From: Styela clava
Lineage: Eukaryota > Chordata > Ascidiacea > Stolidobranchia > Styelidae
Length of the DNA stretch: 64,000 nucleotides
Direction: 5' to 3'
NCBI RefSeq assembly: GCF_964204865.1
Contig: NC_135251.1
Location: 3,720,001-3,784,000, forward strand
Shown here: one piece after another, positions 24,642 through 37,617 of the stretch
Layout of the letters: the number at the start of each line of letters is the position of its first letter
How positions within the stretch are numbered: the stretch's first letter is position 1
Translations under genes and position numbers: made by a program
The notes under the pieces: generated by a model
Seen by the model: the letters and a program-made list of their open reading frames with translations, nothing else
Databases searched by the model: none
What the model was told of the DNA's origin: nothing

Positions 24642-24809
24642 ATGAAAACTAATTTAAAATACCCATGTAGAAATTGCCACAAATCAGTTCGAATCAATCA
24701 AAAAGCTCTTTATTGTGACATTTGTCCTTTTTGGATACATTTGAAATGTACCAATATTTCTGGAACACAATATGAAAATTTTGAATCTGAAGCTGATGAA
24801 ATACCTTGA
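24642..24809 (+). pseudogene. LINE-4 PHD-like zinc finger fragment
   Basis: An ATG at 24642 opens about 55 codons before a stop. It has YPCRNCHKSV, LYCDICPFWIHLKC: Cys-x2-Cys, Cys-x2-Cys, then His-x2-Cys, the first two-thirds of a PHD-type C4HC3 finger. The last Cys pair is missing. PHD-like fingers before the endonuclease are known in some CR1-like LINEs. Most of the following endonuclease is deleted. Confidence 0.6.
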
Positions 24810-24919
24810 AATGATTTGAAATACATTGTCCGCAAAGATATTACTATAATGTGCGAAAAGGTTTTTGAATCTATATTCATTGACATATCATTGGAAAATT
24901 AAACAATAACCTGCGGTAG

Positions 24920-25160
24920 GTACTATTTATAGATCACCACTAACTGATGAATTGAACAATGCTGACTTTAGACATCTTTTGTCCCAAGTTCTCTCAAAGA
25001 TGAACAGGTCGAATTATAATTATATAATGGGTGATTTCAACTATAAACTTATTGATTTGTTAATATTATGCACAACCTGGCCTATTATTCTTTGATAAAC
25101 TGCCCCACCAGGATAATTTCAAGTTCTGCTACCTATATAGACCACATCTGGACAAACGTA
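24920..25160 (+). pseudogene. LINE-4 endonuclease remnants
   Basis: Short open pieces carry recognisable endonuclease motifs: TIYRSPLTDELNNADFRHLL, IMGDFNYKLID (GDFN), and further on PTRIISSSATYIDHIWTN. Stops and frameshifts separate them. The N-terminal catalytic Glu region is absent. The downstream linker (CFKNSAVLAEC-like, from 25162) and helical segments to 25370 belong to the same ORF2. Confidence 0.65.
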
Positions 25161-25161
25161 T

Positions 25162-27053
25162 ATGATAAAAAAAATTAACAGTGCTGTTTTAGCAGAATGT
25201 GTTTCAATTGTACAATGCTCTCTTCTAGAAAAGCAAATTCAGACCAGAATTGAATTGCTTTGTCGCCAGTTTACTTCGTCCAACTTGAAAACTTTTATGA
25301 ATGAACTGAATTCTAATGATATTGATGACTTCGGCAGCATCCAGGATCCCAACACTTGCTTTTTTTGAAAAATTCTCTACTGCTTACTCTCAATCTTTTC
25401 CTTACAAAAAACAGACAAACAGATCAAACAAACTTTGGTATGATACTGAACTACGCAAACTCAACAAAGTCAAACAATAATTTTATAAGAAATTAATAAA
25501 CAATAAAAACATAAATGACATGACAAATTACAGTTCAATGAATGCAGGAACCTTTATACTCGATTGCTCCACAAAAAGAAATCAAATGATTACAAATCTA
25601 AAGTGCTTCTCACAAAGGCAACATCAAGGCAGTGTGGAAAACAATTAATGAACTTATTGGTAAAAATAAAACAGGTTCTTGTCCTTTGATTGGACTTGAT
25701 TGCAGTAATACACAAATTGCAAATAAATTTAATGGACACTTTTCCCAAGTGGCACAAAGCCTGTTCGACTGTATGCCACAACCAGCTGGCTGTGACAACA
25801 ATTACATTTCATATATTGGGAAGCAAGAATCCTCATCATGTTCTTAAGGCCAACTAGATCATTAGAAATGAAAAATACATACGCGATATGAAGCCCAAGT
25901 CAAGTTTTGGAATCGATGGTATTCCATTCAAAATATTGAAATGTGTTCCAGAACATATTATTGATATCCTGACATATATATTTAATCTTTCACTATCTAG
26001 TGGATTATTCATTGAAAGCTTCAAGACATCCAAAGTTTTTCCTCTCTTTAAAAAGGGTAGTGTTTCAGACTTTGGAAACTGTAGACCTATTAGTCTTTTA
26101 CCATCATTTTCTAAGATTCTTGAAAAAATAATGTATAGTAGAATGTCAAACTACTTTGAAACTAACAATGTTTTCCACTCGCATCAATTTGGTTTCCGCA
26201 AGCATCACTCCACTGCTATGGCTGCTAATGTTTTGGTACACAAACTGACCAAGGCGTTTGAACAACATGAAATTGGAATATTTCTTGATATCTCAAAAGC
26301 TTTTGACACCATTGACCATTCCATCCTCTTAAGTAAGCTCTATCACTATGGAATTAGAGGCGTCCCATTCAATTGGATCAGGAGCTACCTTCAAGACAGA
26401 TGACAACTCATTCTCTACAAATATTTGTGTCATGAAGCACGGAGTTCCACAAGGATCTTTACTTGGCCCATTATTTTTTCTAGCTTACATTAATGACATG
26501 TCCAGGTGTCTGAAATCCTATGAGTCGATCATGTTTGCTGATGACACTGACTTGATTCTTCATGGGAAAAACCTTGAAAATCTATTCACAGTTGCAAACC
26601 AAGAACTAACCAACATTCATAGCTGGATGTTAGTTAATAAATTATCTCTCAATGCCAACAAAACTAAATTTGTATTATTCCATCCAAGCAAGCATAAAAG
26701 TGTGAGTTGTTCAAAAAAACTACTGCTCAATGACAATGAAATTGAAAGAGTGAAAGAAATAAAATTTCTAGGAGTTATCTTTGATGAAAATCTGTCATGA
26801 AAATCACAAATATTGCATGTTATTGGTAAAACAAAAAGAAACCTAGTAGTTTCTGCCAAAGTATCCCAGTGTGTTGATCAATCAGCTCTACTAGCAATGT
26901 TTCAATCAATACTACTTAGCCACATTCGATATTGTTGTTCAGTCTGGCTTCATGGTAATAAAACACTTGTCTCAAAACTGCAGAGTATTTGTAATAATTT
27001 TTGAAGGATAGTTTTTGCTGAAAGAAAACGTGAAAGGAGACCCTTACTTCAAA
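25162..27053 (+). pseudogene. LINE-4 reverse transcriptase, frameshifted, cut at the TIR-element insertion
   Basis: Reverse transcriptase motifs in order: [115 protein letters not shown] (catalytic Asp pair), NKLSLNANKTKFVLF and IKFLGVIFDENLS. Frame changes fall near 26400 and 26800. The sequence runs to 27053 (..AERKRERRP..) and continues at 34746. It is a CR1/jockey-type reverse transcriptase, distinct from the other two LINE families here. Confidence 0.88.
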
Positions 27054-27145
27054 CAATGACATTAAACAACATGATGCGCAACTCCGGCATTTTTGTCCGA
27101 AGATCGTATTCGATAGCACGCTCCAATGCACATACTTGACGAGAC
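27054..27145 (+). repeat. 92-bp partial left end of the TIR element
   Basis: It is identical to the first 92 bp of element A that follows (starting CAATGACATTAAACAACATG) and ends at ..TTGACGAGAC, where the full element continues with GAAAACGAG. CTTCAAA lies immediately to its left. It makes the insertion a composite: partial end, full element A, 7 bp, full element B. Confidence 0.9.
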
Positions 27146-30100
27146 CAATGACATTAAACAACATGATGCGCAACTCCGGCATTTTTGTCCGAAGATCGTA
27201 TTCGATAGCACGCTCCAATGCACATACTTGACGAGACGAAAACGAGCGGATGTGTGCTGCTTTCAAGGCGTAGCACGAATGGTGTTCGTGCCTGCTTTGA
27301 CAGTTGTTGTCGATTTTAATGATATTTTTGAAAGTTGGGGTAAAAAGAAATCGGTAAAAGGTAAGGTGAATACTATTGTTGTATATCACACCCGGGCATC
27401 GCACTGTTAAGTACATGTGGGAAAGCCAGCCTTTGTCAAATACTACGAAGTTATTAATTCAGTACGGTACGTAGTTGCCCATTTGCCGAAATTACATATT
27501 TACTTACCCCTTATGGTTTCAAATAGTTCATGCACCTCCAGTTAGATTTTTTTAATCAGTGAGGATATATACTCATTGTTGATTGCTGCTCATTGTAACA
27601 TACTATTACACATTCACTTTTATTTGCGTATTGAATCAAAGTGTTAACAAGTTCACCTAACATTTCACTCATACCGGTCTATATTGTATAGTCTGATTTC
27701 TCAAGTATTTGGAGCCACGAATGCTTGTAATTTTCTGACTAAACCCTTTTATTAGTTGGTTTATATACCAAATTCAGTAAAATATTTTTTACATAAAACA
27801 TGAGATATTGGATTTATTAGCTTTTCCATTCTGAATCATATAGACTGCTTTATTTATTCTTAACGAAAATTAATAAATCTCCTCTCTTTCTTCAGATGTG
27901 AAAGTTGTGGACAAACCTGTCTAAGCATTGTGAGACTCTTGCAGCACAAGAGGCAATAGCAGAAATAGTAAGTATATCAATCAAGAAATAAAGCCGACAT
28001 AAAGCAAAACTTTAAACTATTCGTCTAATCTCAATTTCCTATTATTTGTTCACAGGACAACTATAGCAGACGGGGAGATATCAGAAGTCTGGCGACATAT
28101 CAGTGACAGTGTGATTCCAAGAAATATAATGCAATTGAAAATAGAAATTTGCAATAGAAAAACAACCTATGGAGGCATGCAAAGGCATTTGACCCTCCGG
28201 TAGAGTTGTGTATGGCCCACACATCCTGCAGGGCTTGAGGAAAATAACTAAAAATTCCAAAGCGTAAGATTGCATAAGCGGTCTTATTTGTAAAAAGGCA
28301 CAAAACACGCCAGACATACTTAAAACAGCTTTGGAAATGAGGATTACGGGTACCTCACTGCACCTGTGTTATATTTGGTTCATCAACTTTTGGTAGTACT
28401 ATAGAAGAAATTCCGGAAGGGGTATAATCATCATTCATGATAAAATACTATCATATATTTTTTGAACAACTTCAATCTAGACCAGGGATCTCAAACTCGC
28501 GGCCCCAGAGAACTTCCAGTGCGGCCCTCGAACGCTTAACATAGTAATAGTATTTTGGAAGTTTTTTTTTTTATCTAAATGTAATAGATTTTTCAAACCT
28601 TCTAAAGTGAAATTGATTATTCACACAGAAAACAATTTACTGAAAGTAGATTTGGAATATTAATTTTTTTTGTCCACATTTTGACCCAATTAAGAATACA
28701 CATCAAGCTAGCAAAAGAATACTTGAATAAAACACTTGAGTAATTAAATTAAACGCAAAGTACATGAAGAAGGTGGCATTTTCGAAGAAAATGGGAGTTG
28801 TAACATTTCTGCTCTTCACAAAATTCTGAAGCACATTGTTTAATTTGTCATATTTCCATCAATACAATCAAAAAACACAATAAGCTCAGCAGTCAATATG
28901 ACAAATTCGAAGACCAACTTCGAACAGAAAATTTCCGTGTGTTTGTATATTAATATAATTATACAACAACTTAGTTACTAAAAATCAATATCAATAATAA
29001 TTCAAGCAATCCTATGCCACGCAATGTAGTGCGAAATGTCTTGTCGAAAAAATCTGTCATTTGTTTTTTTACTGATCTATACATGAAATGATAAAAGTAA
29101 CTTTTTTGCATTACTGGAATTAATTAAACATTCGTAAAGATCCAGATAAACCCATGATCATGTGGCCTCGTTAGTTAGAGTTGGTACTATAAAATCATTT
29201 CAGACTGGCCTTAGTATGCTGGTGACACAAAAAAGATGCCAAACGCCAGGACAAATGTAATTATTAAAACATTGAGTTTATACTGTAGTATTTTTGTTAA
29301 TTTTAGGTTCATATATTTAGATTAAGTTATTTTTAGTGTATGTATTATTCTTTCCTTATTCAAAGCTTGTTCAAAAATGATTTTGATGGTTGTACATAGA
29401 ATTTTACGATTTTTTATAATAAATACTGTAACTTGCAAATGTTGCAATAATAGTGGAATGCAAATATTAATATGTAATTGCATTTGAAATTGAAGAAAAT
29501 AATAAAACTTAATCCAACTGTTTAGTTGCATCACAATATATGTCACAAACTAAAACTATCTTCAAAATATCTTTTGAGTATACATTATCAAAAACTGTTT
29601 GCGACTCTTTTTACAATTTTCAAAATGCAATGCGGCTCTCGAAAACCCATGAGTTTGACACCACTGATCTATTCTAGACGATTCAAGCATTGCTTTGGGA
29701 AATTATATCACTTCAATCAAATTGAAATAATCTCGCTATATTAAATACAAAATCGTTGCTATCATAAAGGTAAACCAATTCAGCCACTCGAAATATATTG
29801 GCCTTCACAAAGCAATGGAGGCAAAATTGAGAGTTCATGAGCTATGAACATTTGTTCTTTTCTTTGTCTTGAACTTTCCATACTCCACAGCCCCTATTAA
29901 TTTTTATTAATTTTAATTACCATGTGATGGTCATACATATCTTTAACTTGTATTTTCTGTCATGATGTATTATCTCAATGTGCCAAACTATTAATTAGTG
30001 TGCATATTTTGCTTCCAGATGACATAAATGTATTGTCATGTTTATTACCTCAGCTTGGAGTATTGACAAGAAAAAGGTGCCAGCAAATTAGGTAAAAAAA

Positions 30101-30955
30101 TTTTCAACTCATTGTTATAATCAGAATTCACAATCAATAGGAATTATAAACAGCCAACAATCAGTGAGAATTATATGCGAAATCCCTCAGAATAAATTTG
30201 TCTAAAATCGGAGGAAGGCAAAAAATATAGGTAGTTTCCATCCACACAAGCATTTCAAGAAGACTTGTTCGAGCCAAACTAAATGAGCATCGTCAGGTGA
30301 TCGGTAAGGCTGCAAGTTGAATTCAGCCCTGCGACCTACTGCATAGAAGATAATATTAATTAGTGGGCTATGAGCTAAATTCCTAAATTTAAACAAACCT
30401 ATCTACGATGCATTATGTACCAGCAATGTTACCTACGATTAACTGAATATGTAATATGTCTAATAAATTCACCTACAAAAGCAAGTTCGATAGGTGCAAA
30501 CTTTGTGTTATGGAATTGTATCGCAGCACAGTTTTGTATGACACCCTCTTTAAATGAAATTTCAATGATTAAGCGCAAACATTAAAATTACTAACTTTGA
30601 ACTTTGTCATTATCTGCAAAATGTTCCACACAAATCTTTCCGCTATCGCGTTTGTAATCTTCTCTAATAAAAAAAAAGTCTATGATGTCCAGAATTGCTC
30701 TTTACAGCTTGCCTGTTATTCCAGCTTTCCAAGTAAGCAAAACTTCTTAGATATAGAGATTATTTTGTTTCGTTACAGACGCAAAAAGGAAGGTACTACA
30801 CGTAAAAAAGACGCCGAGTAGCAAAAGCGAGCGGAAAACGGACGCGAAAGGCGACAAGAAATATGTGCATTGGAGCGTATCATGAAATACAATGTTTTGC
30901 CTGTAGTCTTATGGAGTGACGTCAGAGTTGCCTATCATGTTGTTTAATGTCATTG
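27146..30955 (+). mobile_element. TIR element copy A (3.8 kb, non-autonomous, unclassified)
   Basis: It begins CAATGACATTAAACAACATG and ends with the inverted form (..CATGTTGTTTAATGTCATTG). The outer ~31 bp match with two mismatches, and weaker inverted similarity (CGCTCCAATGCACATA in both ends) reaches ~100 bp in. No frame exceeds 100 codons and I find no transposase, so it looks non-autonomous. Splice-like signals occur inside (GTAAGG at ~27360; TTCTTCAG at ~27894; GTAAGT at ~27967), but no coherent spliced product could be built. A nested hAT-like element lies at 28483-29666. The 7-bp flank of the composite does not point clearly to a superfamily. Confidence 0.8.
28483..29666. mobile_element. 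hAT-like non-autonomous element nested in copy A
   Basis: It starts CAGGGATCTCAAACTCGCGG and ends ..CATGAGTTTGACACCACTG, imperfect inverted ends. The 8-bp flanks ATCTAGAC and ATCTATTC match at 6 of 8 bases. No transposase frame. The same insertion occurs in copy B, so it predates the A/B duplication. Confidence 0.6.
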
Positions 30956-30962
30956 GATAGAC

Positions 30963-33900
30963 CAATGACATTAAACAACATGATGCGCAACTCCGGCATT
31001 TTTGTCCGAAGATCGTATTCGATAGCACGCTTCAATGCACATACTTGACGAGACGAAAACGAGCGGATGTGTGCTGCTTTCAAGGCGTAGCACGAATGGT
31101 GTTCGTGCCTGCTTTGACAGTTGTTGTCGATTTTAATGATATTTTTGAAAGTTGGGGTAAAAAGAAATCGCTAAAAGGTAAGGTGAATACTATTGTTGTA
31201 TATCACACCCGGGCATCGCACTGTTAAGTACATGTGGGAAAGCCAGCCTTTGTCAAATACCACGAAGTTATTAATTCAGTACGGTACGTAGTTGCCCATT
31301 TGCCGAAATTACATATTTACTTACCCCTTATGGTTTCAAATAGTTCATGCACCTCCAGTTAGATTTTTTTAATCAGTGAGGATATATACTCATTGTTGAT
31401 TGCTGCTCATTGTAACATACTATTACGCATTCACTTTTATTTGCGTATTGAATCAAAGTGTTAACAAGTTCACCTAACATTTCACTCATACCGGTCTATA
31501 TTGTATAGTCTGATTTCTCAAGTATTTGGAGCCACGAATGCTTGTAATTTTCTGACTAAACCCTTTTATTAGTTGGTTTATATACCAAATTCAGTAAAAT
31601 ATTTTTTAAATAAAACATGAGATATTGGATTTATTAGCTTTTCCATTCTGAATCATATGGACTGCTTTATTTATTCTTAACGAAAATAAATCTCCTCTCT
31701 TTCTTCAGATGTGAAAGTTGTGGACAAACCTGTCTAAGCATTGTGAGACTCTTGCAGCACAAGAGGCAATAGCAGAAATGGTAAGTATATCAATCAAGAA
31801 ATTAAGCCGACATAAAGCAAAACTTTCAACTATTCGTCTAATCTCAATTTCCTATTATTTGTTCACAGGACAACTATAGCAGACGGGGAGATATCAGAAG
31901 TCTGGCGACATATCAGTGACAGTGTGATTCCAAGAAATATAATGCAATTGAAAATAGAAATTTGCAATAGAAAAACAACCTATGGAGGCATGCAAAGGCA
32001 TTTGACCCTCCGGTAGAGTTGTGTATGGCCCCCACATCCTGCAGGGCTTGAGGAAAATAACTAAAAATTCCAAAGCGTAAGATTGCATAAGCGGTCTTAT
32101 TTGTAAAAAGGCACAAAACACGCCAGACATACTTAAAACAGCTTTGGAAATGAGGATTACGGGTACCTCACTGCACCTGTGTTATATTTGGTTCATCAAC
32201 TTTTGGTAGTACTATAGAAGAAATTCCGGAAGGGGTATAATCATCATTCATGATAAAATACTATCATATATTTTTTGAACAACTTCAATCTAGACCAGGG
32301 ATCTCAAACTCGCGGGCCTCGAACGCTTAACAATAATTGTAATAGTATTTTGGAAGTTTTTTTTTTATCTAAATGTAATAGATTTTTCAAACCTTCTAAA
32401 GTGAAATTGATTATTCACACAGAAAACAATTTACTGAAAGTAGTTTTGGAATATTAATTTTTTTTGTCCACATTTTGACCCAATTAAGAATACACATCAA
32501 GCTAGCAAAAGAATACTTGAATAAAACACTTGAGTAATTAAATTAAACGCAAAGTACATGAAGAAGGTGGCATTTTCGAAGAAAATGGGAGTTGTAACAT
32601 TTCTGCTCTTCACAAAATTCTGAAGCACATTGTTTAATTTGTCATATTTCCATCAATACAATCAAAAAACACAATAAGCTCAGCAGTCAATATGACAAAT
32701 TCGAAGACCAACTTCGAACAGAAAATTTCCATGTGTCTGTATATTAATATAATTATACAACGACTTAGTTACTAAAAATCAATATCAATAATAATTCAAG
32801 CAATCCTATGCCACGCAATGTAGTGCGAAATTTCTTGTCGAAAAAATCTGTCATTTGTTTTTTTACTGATCTATACATGAAATGATAAAAGTAACTTTTT
32901 TGCATTACTGGAATTAATTAAACATTCGTAAAGATCCAGATAAACCCATGATCATGTGGCCTCGTTAGTTAGAGTTGGTACTATAAAATCATTTCAGACT
33001 GGCCTTGGTATGCTGGTGACACAAAAAAGATGCCAAACGCCAGGACAAATGTAATTATTAAAACATTGAGTTTATACTGTAGTATTTTTGTTAATTTTAG
33101 GTTCATATATTTAGATTAAGTTATTTTTAGTGTATGTATTATTCTTTCCTTATTCAAAGCTTGTTCAAAAATGATTTTGATGGTTGTACATAGAATTTTA
33201 CGATTTTTTATAATAAATACTGTAACTTGCAAATGTTGCAATAATAGTGGAATGCAAATATTAATATGTAATTGCATTTGAAATTGAAGAAAATAATAAA
33301 ACTTAATCCAACTGTTTAGTTGCATCACAATATATGTCACAAACTAAAACTATCTTTTGAGTATACATTATCAAAAACTGTTTGCGGCTCTTTTTACAAT
33401 TTTCAAAATGCAATGCGGCTCTCGAAACCCCATGAGTTCGACACCACTGATCTATTCTAGACGATTCAAGCATTGCTTTGGGAAATTATATCACTTCAAT
33501 TAAATTGAAATAATCTCGCTATATTAAATACAAAATCGTTGTTATCATAAAGGTAAACCAATTCAGCCACTCGAAATATATTGGCCTTCACAAAGCAATG
33601 GAGGCAAAATTGAGAGTTCATGAGCTATGAACATTTGTTCTTTTCTTTGTCTTGAACTTTCCATACTCCACAGCCCCTATTAATTTTTATTAATTTTAAT
33701 TACCATGTGATGGTCATACATATCTTTAACTTGTATTTTCTGTCATGATGTATTATCTCAATGTGCCAAACTATTAATTAGTGTGCATATTTTGCTTCCA
33801 GATGACATAAATGTATTGTCATGTTTATTACCTCAGCTTGGAGTATTGACAAGAAAAAGGTGCCAGTAAATTAGGTAAAAAAAATTTCAACTCATTGTTA

Positions 33901-34738
33901 TAATCAGAATTCACAATCAATATGAATTATAAACAGCCAACAATCAGTGAGAATTATATGCGAAATCCCTCAGAATAAATTTGTCTAAAATCGGAGGAAG
34001 GCAAAAAATATAGGTAGTTTCCATTCACACAAGTATTTCAAGAAGACTTGCTCGAGCCAAACTAAATGAGCATCGTCAGGTGATCGGTAAGGCTGCAAGT
34101 TGAATTCAGCCCTGCAACCTCCTGCATAGAAGATAATATTAATTAGTGGGCTATGAGCTAAATTCCTAAATTTAAACAAACCTATCTACGATGCATTATG
34201 TACCAGCAATGTTACCTACGATTAACTGAATATGTAATATGTCTAATAAATTCACCTACAAAAGCAAGTTCGATAGGTGCAAACTTTGTGTTATGGAATT
34301 GTATCGCAGCACAGTTTTGTATGACACCCTCTTTAAATGAAATTTCAATGATTAAGCGCAAACATTAAAATTACTAACTTTGAACTTTGTCATTATCTGC
34401 AAAATGTTCCACACAAATCTTTCCGCTATCGCGTTTGTAATCTTCTCTGATAAAAAAAAAGTCTATGATGTCCAGAATTGCTCTTTACAGCTTGCCTGTT
34501 ATTCCAGCTTTCCAAGTAAGCAAAACTTCTTAGATATAGAGATTATTTTGTTTCGTTACAGACGCAAAAAGGCAGGTACTACAAGTAAAAAAGACGCCGA
34601 GTAGCAAAAGCGAGCGGAAAACGGACTCGAAAGGCGACGAGAAATATGTGCATTGGAGCGTATCATGAAATACAATGTTTTGCCTGTAGTCTTATGGAGT
34701 GACGTCAGAGTTGCCTATCATGTTGTTTAATGTCATTG
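30963..34738 (+). mobile_element. TIR element copy B (3.8 kb), near-identical tandem partner of copy A
   Basis: It has the same ends as copy A and is almost identical along its length, with scattered substitutions and a few small indels, for example a ~25-bp loss near 32310. It is separated from copy A by 7 bp (GATAGAC, 30956-30962). Its right end is followed by CTTCAAA, matching the flank left of the 92-bp partial copy, and then LINE-4 resumes. The dimer is therefore young. A short basic tail (RKKAGTTSKKDAE) after an acceptor-like TTACAG near 34557 is conserved in both copies, but its meaning is unknown. Confidence 0.8.
32296..33449. mobile_element. hAT-like non-autonomous element nested in copy B
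   Basis: The counterpart of 28483-29666 at the same internal position, slightly shorter because of small deletions near its left end. Its presence in both copies dates the insertion before the tandem duplication. Confidence 0.6.
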
Positions 34739-34745
34739 CTTCAAA

Positions 34746-35042
34746 TCACTAAATATACTCAAAGTTGAAGACATGATGAAATTTGAAATATTATCCCTAG
34801 CTTACGACTTCCATAATAATGAGCTGCCTAATTGCTTTAATGACATACTTGTCAAAAATACCTCCAACCGAAGAAGTAGTTCTGATTTATTCGTACCTTT
34901 CATGAGTAAATCTGTGAGTCAACATTCTTTGTCTTTTACTGGACCCAAACTTTGGAATTCTCTTCCCTTAAATTTGAAGACGTTAAAGTCCAACAAATAT
35001 TTTCAAAAACAAGTCAAGTCTCATTTAGTTTCCAAATATTAA
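34746..35042 (+). pseudogene. LINE-4 ORF2 C-terminal tail
   Basis: After the second CTTCAAA the ORF2 continues: SLNILKVEDMMKFEILSLAY, NNELPNCFNDI, SLSFTGPKLWNSLPLNLKTL and a stop at 35042. The GPKLWNSLP motif corresponds to GVKLWNNLPN in LINE-2 and GIKLWNMLPV in LINE-3. Removing the insertion and one CTTCAAA brings the two halves together with a one-base frame difference. Confidence 0.8.
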
Positions 35043-36783
35043 AAATTACTACTGGTGGTATTCGATGACAAAAACTTGGGACACTCCACACTTGCACATT
35101 ATTGTTTTTATAAAAATGTTTAACAGCTATAATAATATTGTTATATCTTGCCATGACTTGGCCAGACCTAGTCCAGCACCGAAGAAATGGTATTGTGACA
35201 TGCATGAGTATATTTTTTTTAAATATATATGTAGCTGACATACCCGGATGATATTTTCTTTAAATAACTGCACACATTCTATCACTTCACGCTCGTGTTT
35301 TTACCTTTTTCTAGCTGTGATGTCCTTATCATACACGCTTTGTCTTATGTTTGAGTGGTGGTATAAGGGTTGTAGATTGTATAACATAGTTTCTGCAACT
35401 AGGCGAGTAGTAGAGCTATGTTGGATTCTCCCCTTCAGATTTTAATTTGCTGTGGGTCATTGTAATTGGGTGTGGTTTTTATATCATTTATGTATGCATG
35501 CATTTTATGTTGAGGCATGGTATTGGTGTTTGAGTTGACTTGTTGACCAAGGTATAGATAGTAAAATTTTATGTGTTTTTTGTATGGTGTGATAAATTTT
35601 TCTCTGTTCCAAGCAGAATGTCATCATAGATCATCTATCCATCGCTATATAATGACAATACATCCCATTTAATTAAACAATTATTTTTTGCCTGTAATAA
35701 ATAGTTCAGCGCGTTCCCCTTCACCCAATCATTGAAACAGCTACTCGCAGTTTTATTTTTATTTTTTTTAGGTTACTTTAAAGTGATTAAATGAAGTAAA
35801 ACACATAAGGAAAAAATCAAACAAAGACTCCGATATCCTGTGAAATAACAACCTTATTCCTATATCCTTGTCTGAAATCAATACCCAAGAATGAAAAACC
35901 TCATTTACACCCTTTGTAACCAATTTATTTCCACATCGTACATTACTTAATTATAGTAATTTTACTGTTACCGGTAACTTTAATTACTTATTCTAATCTG
36001 GACTATAATTTGGCAATAATAGGCTCTAATTTGGGGAATGAAATGGTCTCGCCCACCTCTTCATGCACCCAATTCTGGCAACTTTGGTTGGGCAACTTGG
36101 CATTTGATCAGCTATAATCAGCTTGGCAATATGTTTCCAATAGAATCTTCCTTTTATACTTTAATTAACGATTAGAAGATCGATCAATTTGGCAACCATT
36201 ACATAATTATCAATAGGGTGTGGCAAATAATTTTTTTCTTTTTCTAATATTTATTTTTTATTTTTTTGTTTACAGTATAGTATACCCTAAATTTATCCCG
36301 TATTATTCTAACTTAAACAAGAGAGCTATGTTCAAATATATGGACACGTAGAGTCACATAATTTTGATGGCGTCATAGCGAAAAAAAAAAGTAATAGCCT
36401 TCTGGAGAAAATTTTTATCTTCAACCACTGAAGCAATTGGTCCAGTATTCGAACAAAAAAGCGATTTCTTCAAAACGTGTTGATGAAGACAAATAATAAC
36501 AATAACAACAAAATTTTGAAACGATCGTTATGTCCACTACGTGTTCAATAACTTCTCTGTGTGTGTGTGTGGCTGGTGGGTGCATGTGAGCGTGTGTGAA
36601 ATAACTTGATAATTTTAGGTGAGTAAACACGTATCACTTCCTCTTGGCAAAACCTTTCATCTTATATTTTGAACGTTATAAACCTTATCTATGGTTTCGT
36701 TGGCTCCCCTGATTTCATAATCAGTTTTTATTTATTTGTTTTTATCTGTCAAATGTATTTTTATGCTAATTATGAAGTCGAAA
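35043..36783. other. non-coding stretch after LINE-4
   Basis: No gene seen. The first several hundred bases are probably the LINE-4 3' UTR, whose end I cannot place. Around 36310-36560 there is a diverged extra copy of the motif that opens the 4-kb block (AAGCAATTGGTCCAGTATTC), with a short GT run at about 36560-36573. Confidence 0.4.
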
Positions 36784-37617
36784 TAAACTTATAAATTCCA
36801 AAGCAATTGGTCCAGTATTCTAAGAGGAAAGCGATTTTTTAATGATAATGATGACGAATAACAAGAACAACAACATAATATTGAATGTCCACTAACGTGT
36901 CCCAATAAGTAGCTGAGTGTTCACATACAGTAAGAAACATGTTTCATCAAATAACTTCTCGGAAGAAAAGAGTCTGAACGGATTCGAAAGCTCTTCTGAT
37001 AAACAAAAAGCTACCATTGCTATAAAAAGACATGTTAGGTCGGCATTGGTGATTAGAGACAGGAGTGTAGCCAGGAATTTTCAAAGGAGGATTCTGAACT
37101 TTGTAATTGCCAAATTAGACCATAACAGCTAGCAGAACCGGCTCAGGGTCTAAAAAGCGTTCTAAGCTATGAAAAATTTCTATGTGTGATACAAAAAAAT
37201 TTGCTTTATTTACATTTTAGAAGAGGGGTCTGACCCTGATCTGCAAACTCAATATTTCAAACTTGCAATGTCAACATTGTCAAGTCCGACACTCCGAGTA
37301 CCAGGTAATTTTTTTTTTATCATTCTTTATTGTTCAAAATGTCTTCACCCCTTCCATTTCAAAGAAAAAACACAATCCTGCAAAATATTGTTCATATTTG
37401 TCCAATTTACTTTCAAAAATTTTAAAACACACAAAAACAGCTAAAAGTTTAATTATAGAGAGAGAACGGCGGGTCTGAATTCAGCAGTATAAAAGTTTAT
37501 ATCTAAATGCTTTCAAATTACAGAATTCTACCCTGCTTGTCAGGATGTGATTATTCTGCTCAGTCATGCTTCAGTGACCATAAGCGGGAAAGCTTTTTGA
37601 GATTGAATAGTTTAATC

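Larger units (their letters stand above)
18963..35042 (+). mobile_element. LINE-4: degenerate CR1-like LINE with PHD-like finger, twice interrupted
   Basis: One old plus-strand LINE in three pieces: 18963-19022, 23844-27053 and 34746-35042. LINE-3 split ORF1 after codon 20. A 7.7-kb TIR-element composite split the ORF2 C-terminus at CTTCAAA (27047-27053 and 34739-34745). The pieces join in order: ORF1 start, ORF1 remainder, PHD-like finger, endonuclease remnants, reverse transcriptase, C-terminal tail. It has many frameshifts and deletions, so it is older than LINE-1 to LINE-3. The true ends outside the ORFs are not defined. Confidence 0.85.

Noticed and set aside
28081-28317. 78-codon minus-strand frame in TIR element A, also in B at 31894-32130
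   Set aside because: Conserved only because the copies are recent; no recognised domain. A transposase was looked for and not found.
27054-34738. LTR retrotransposon or endogenous virus
   Set aside because: The ends are inverted, not direct, and there is no gag, protease, integrase or envelope-like frame.
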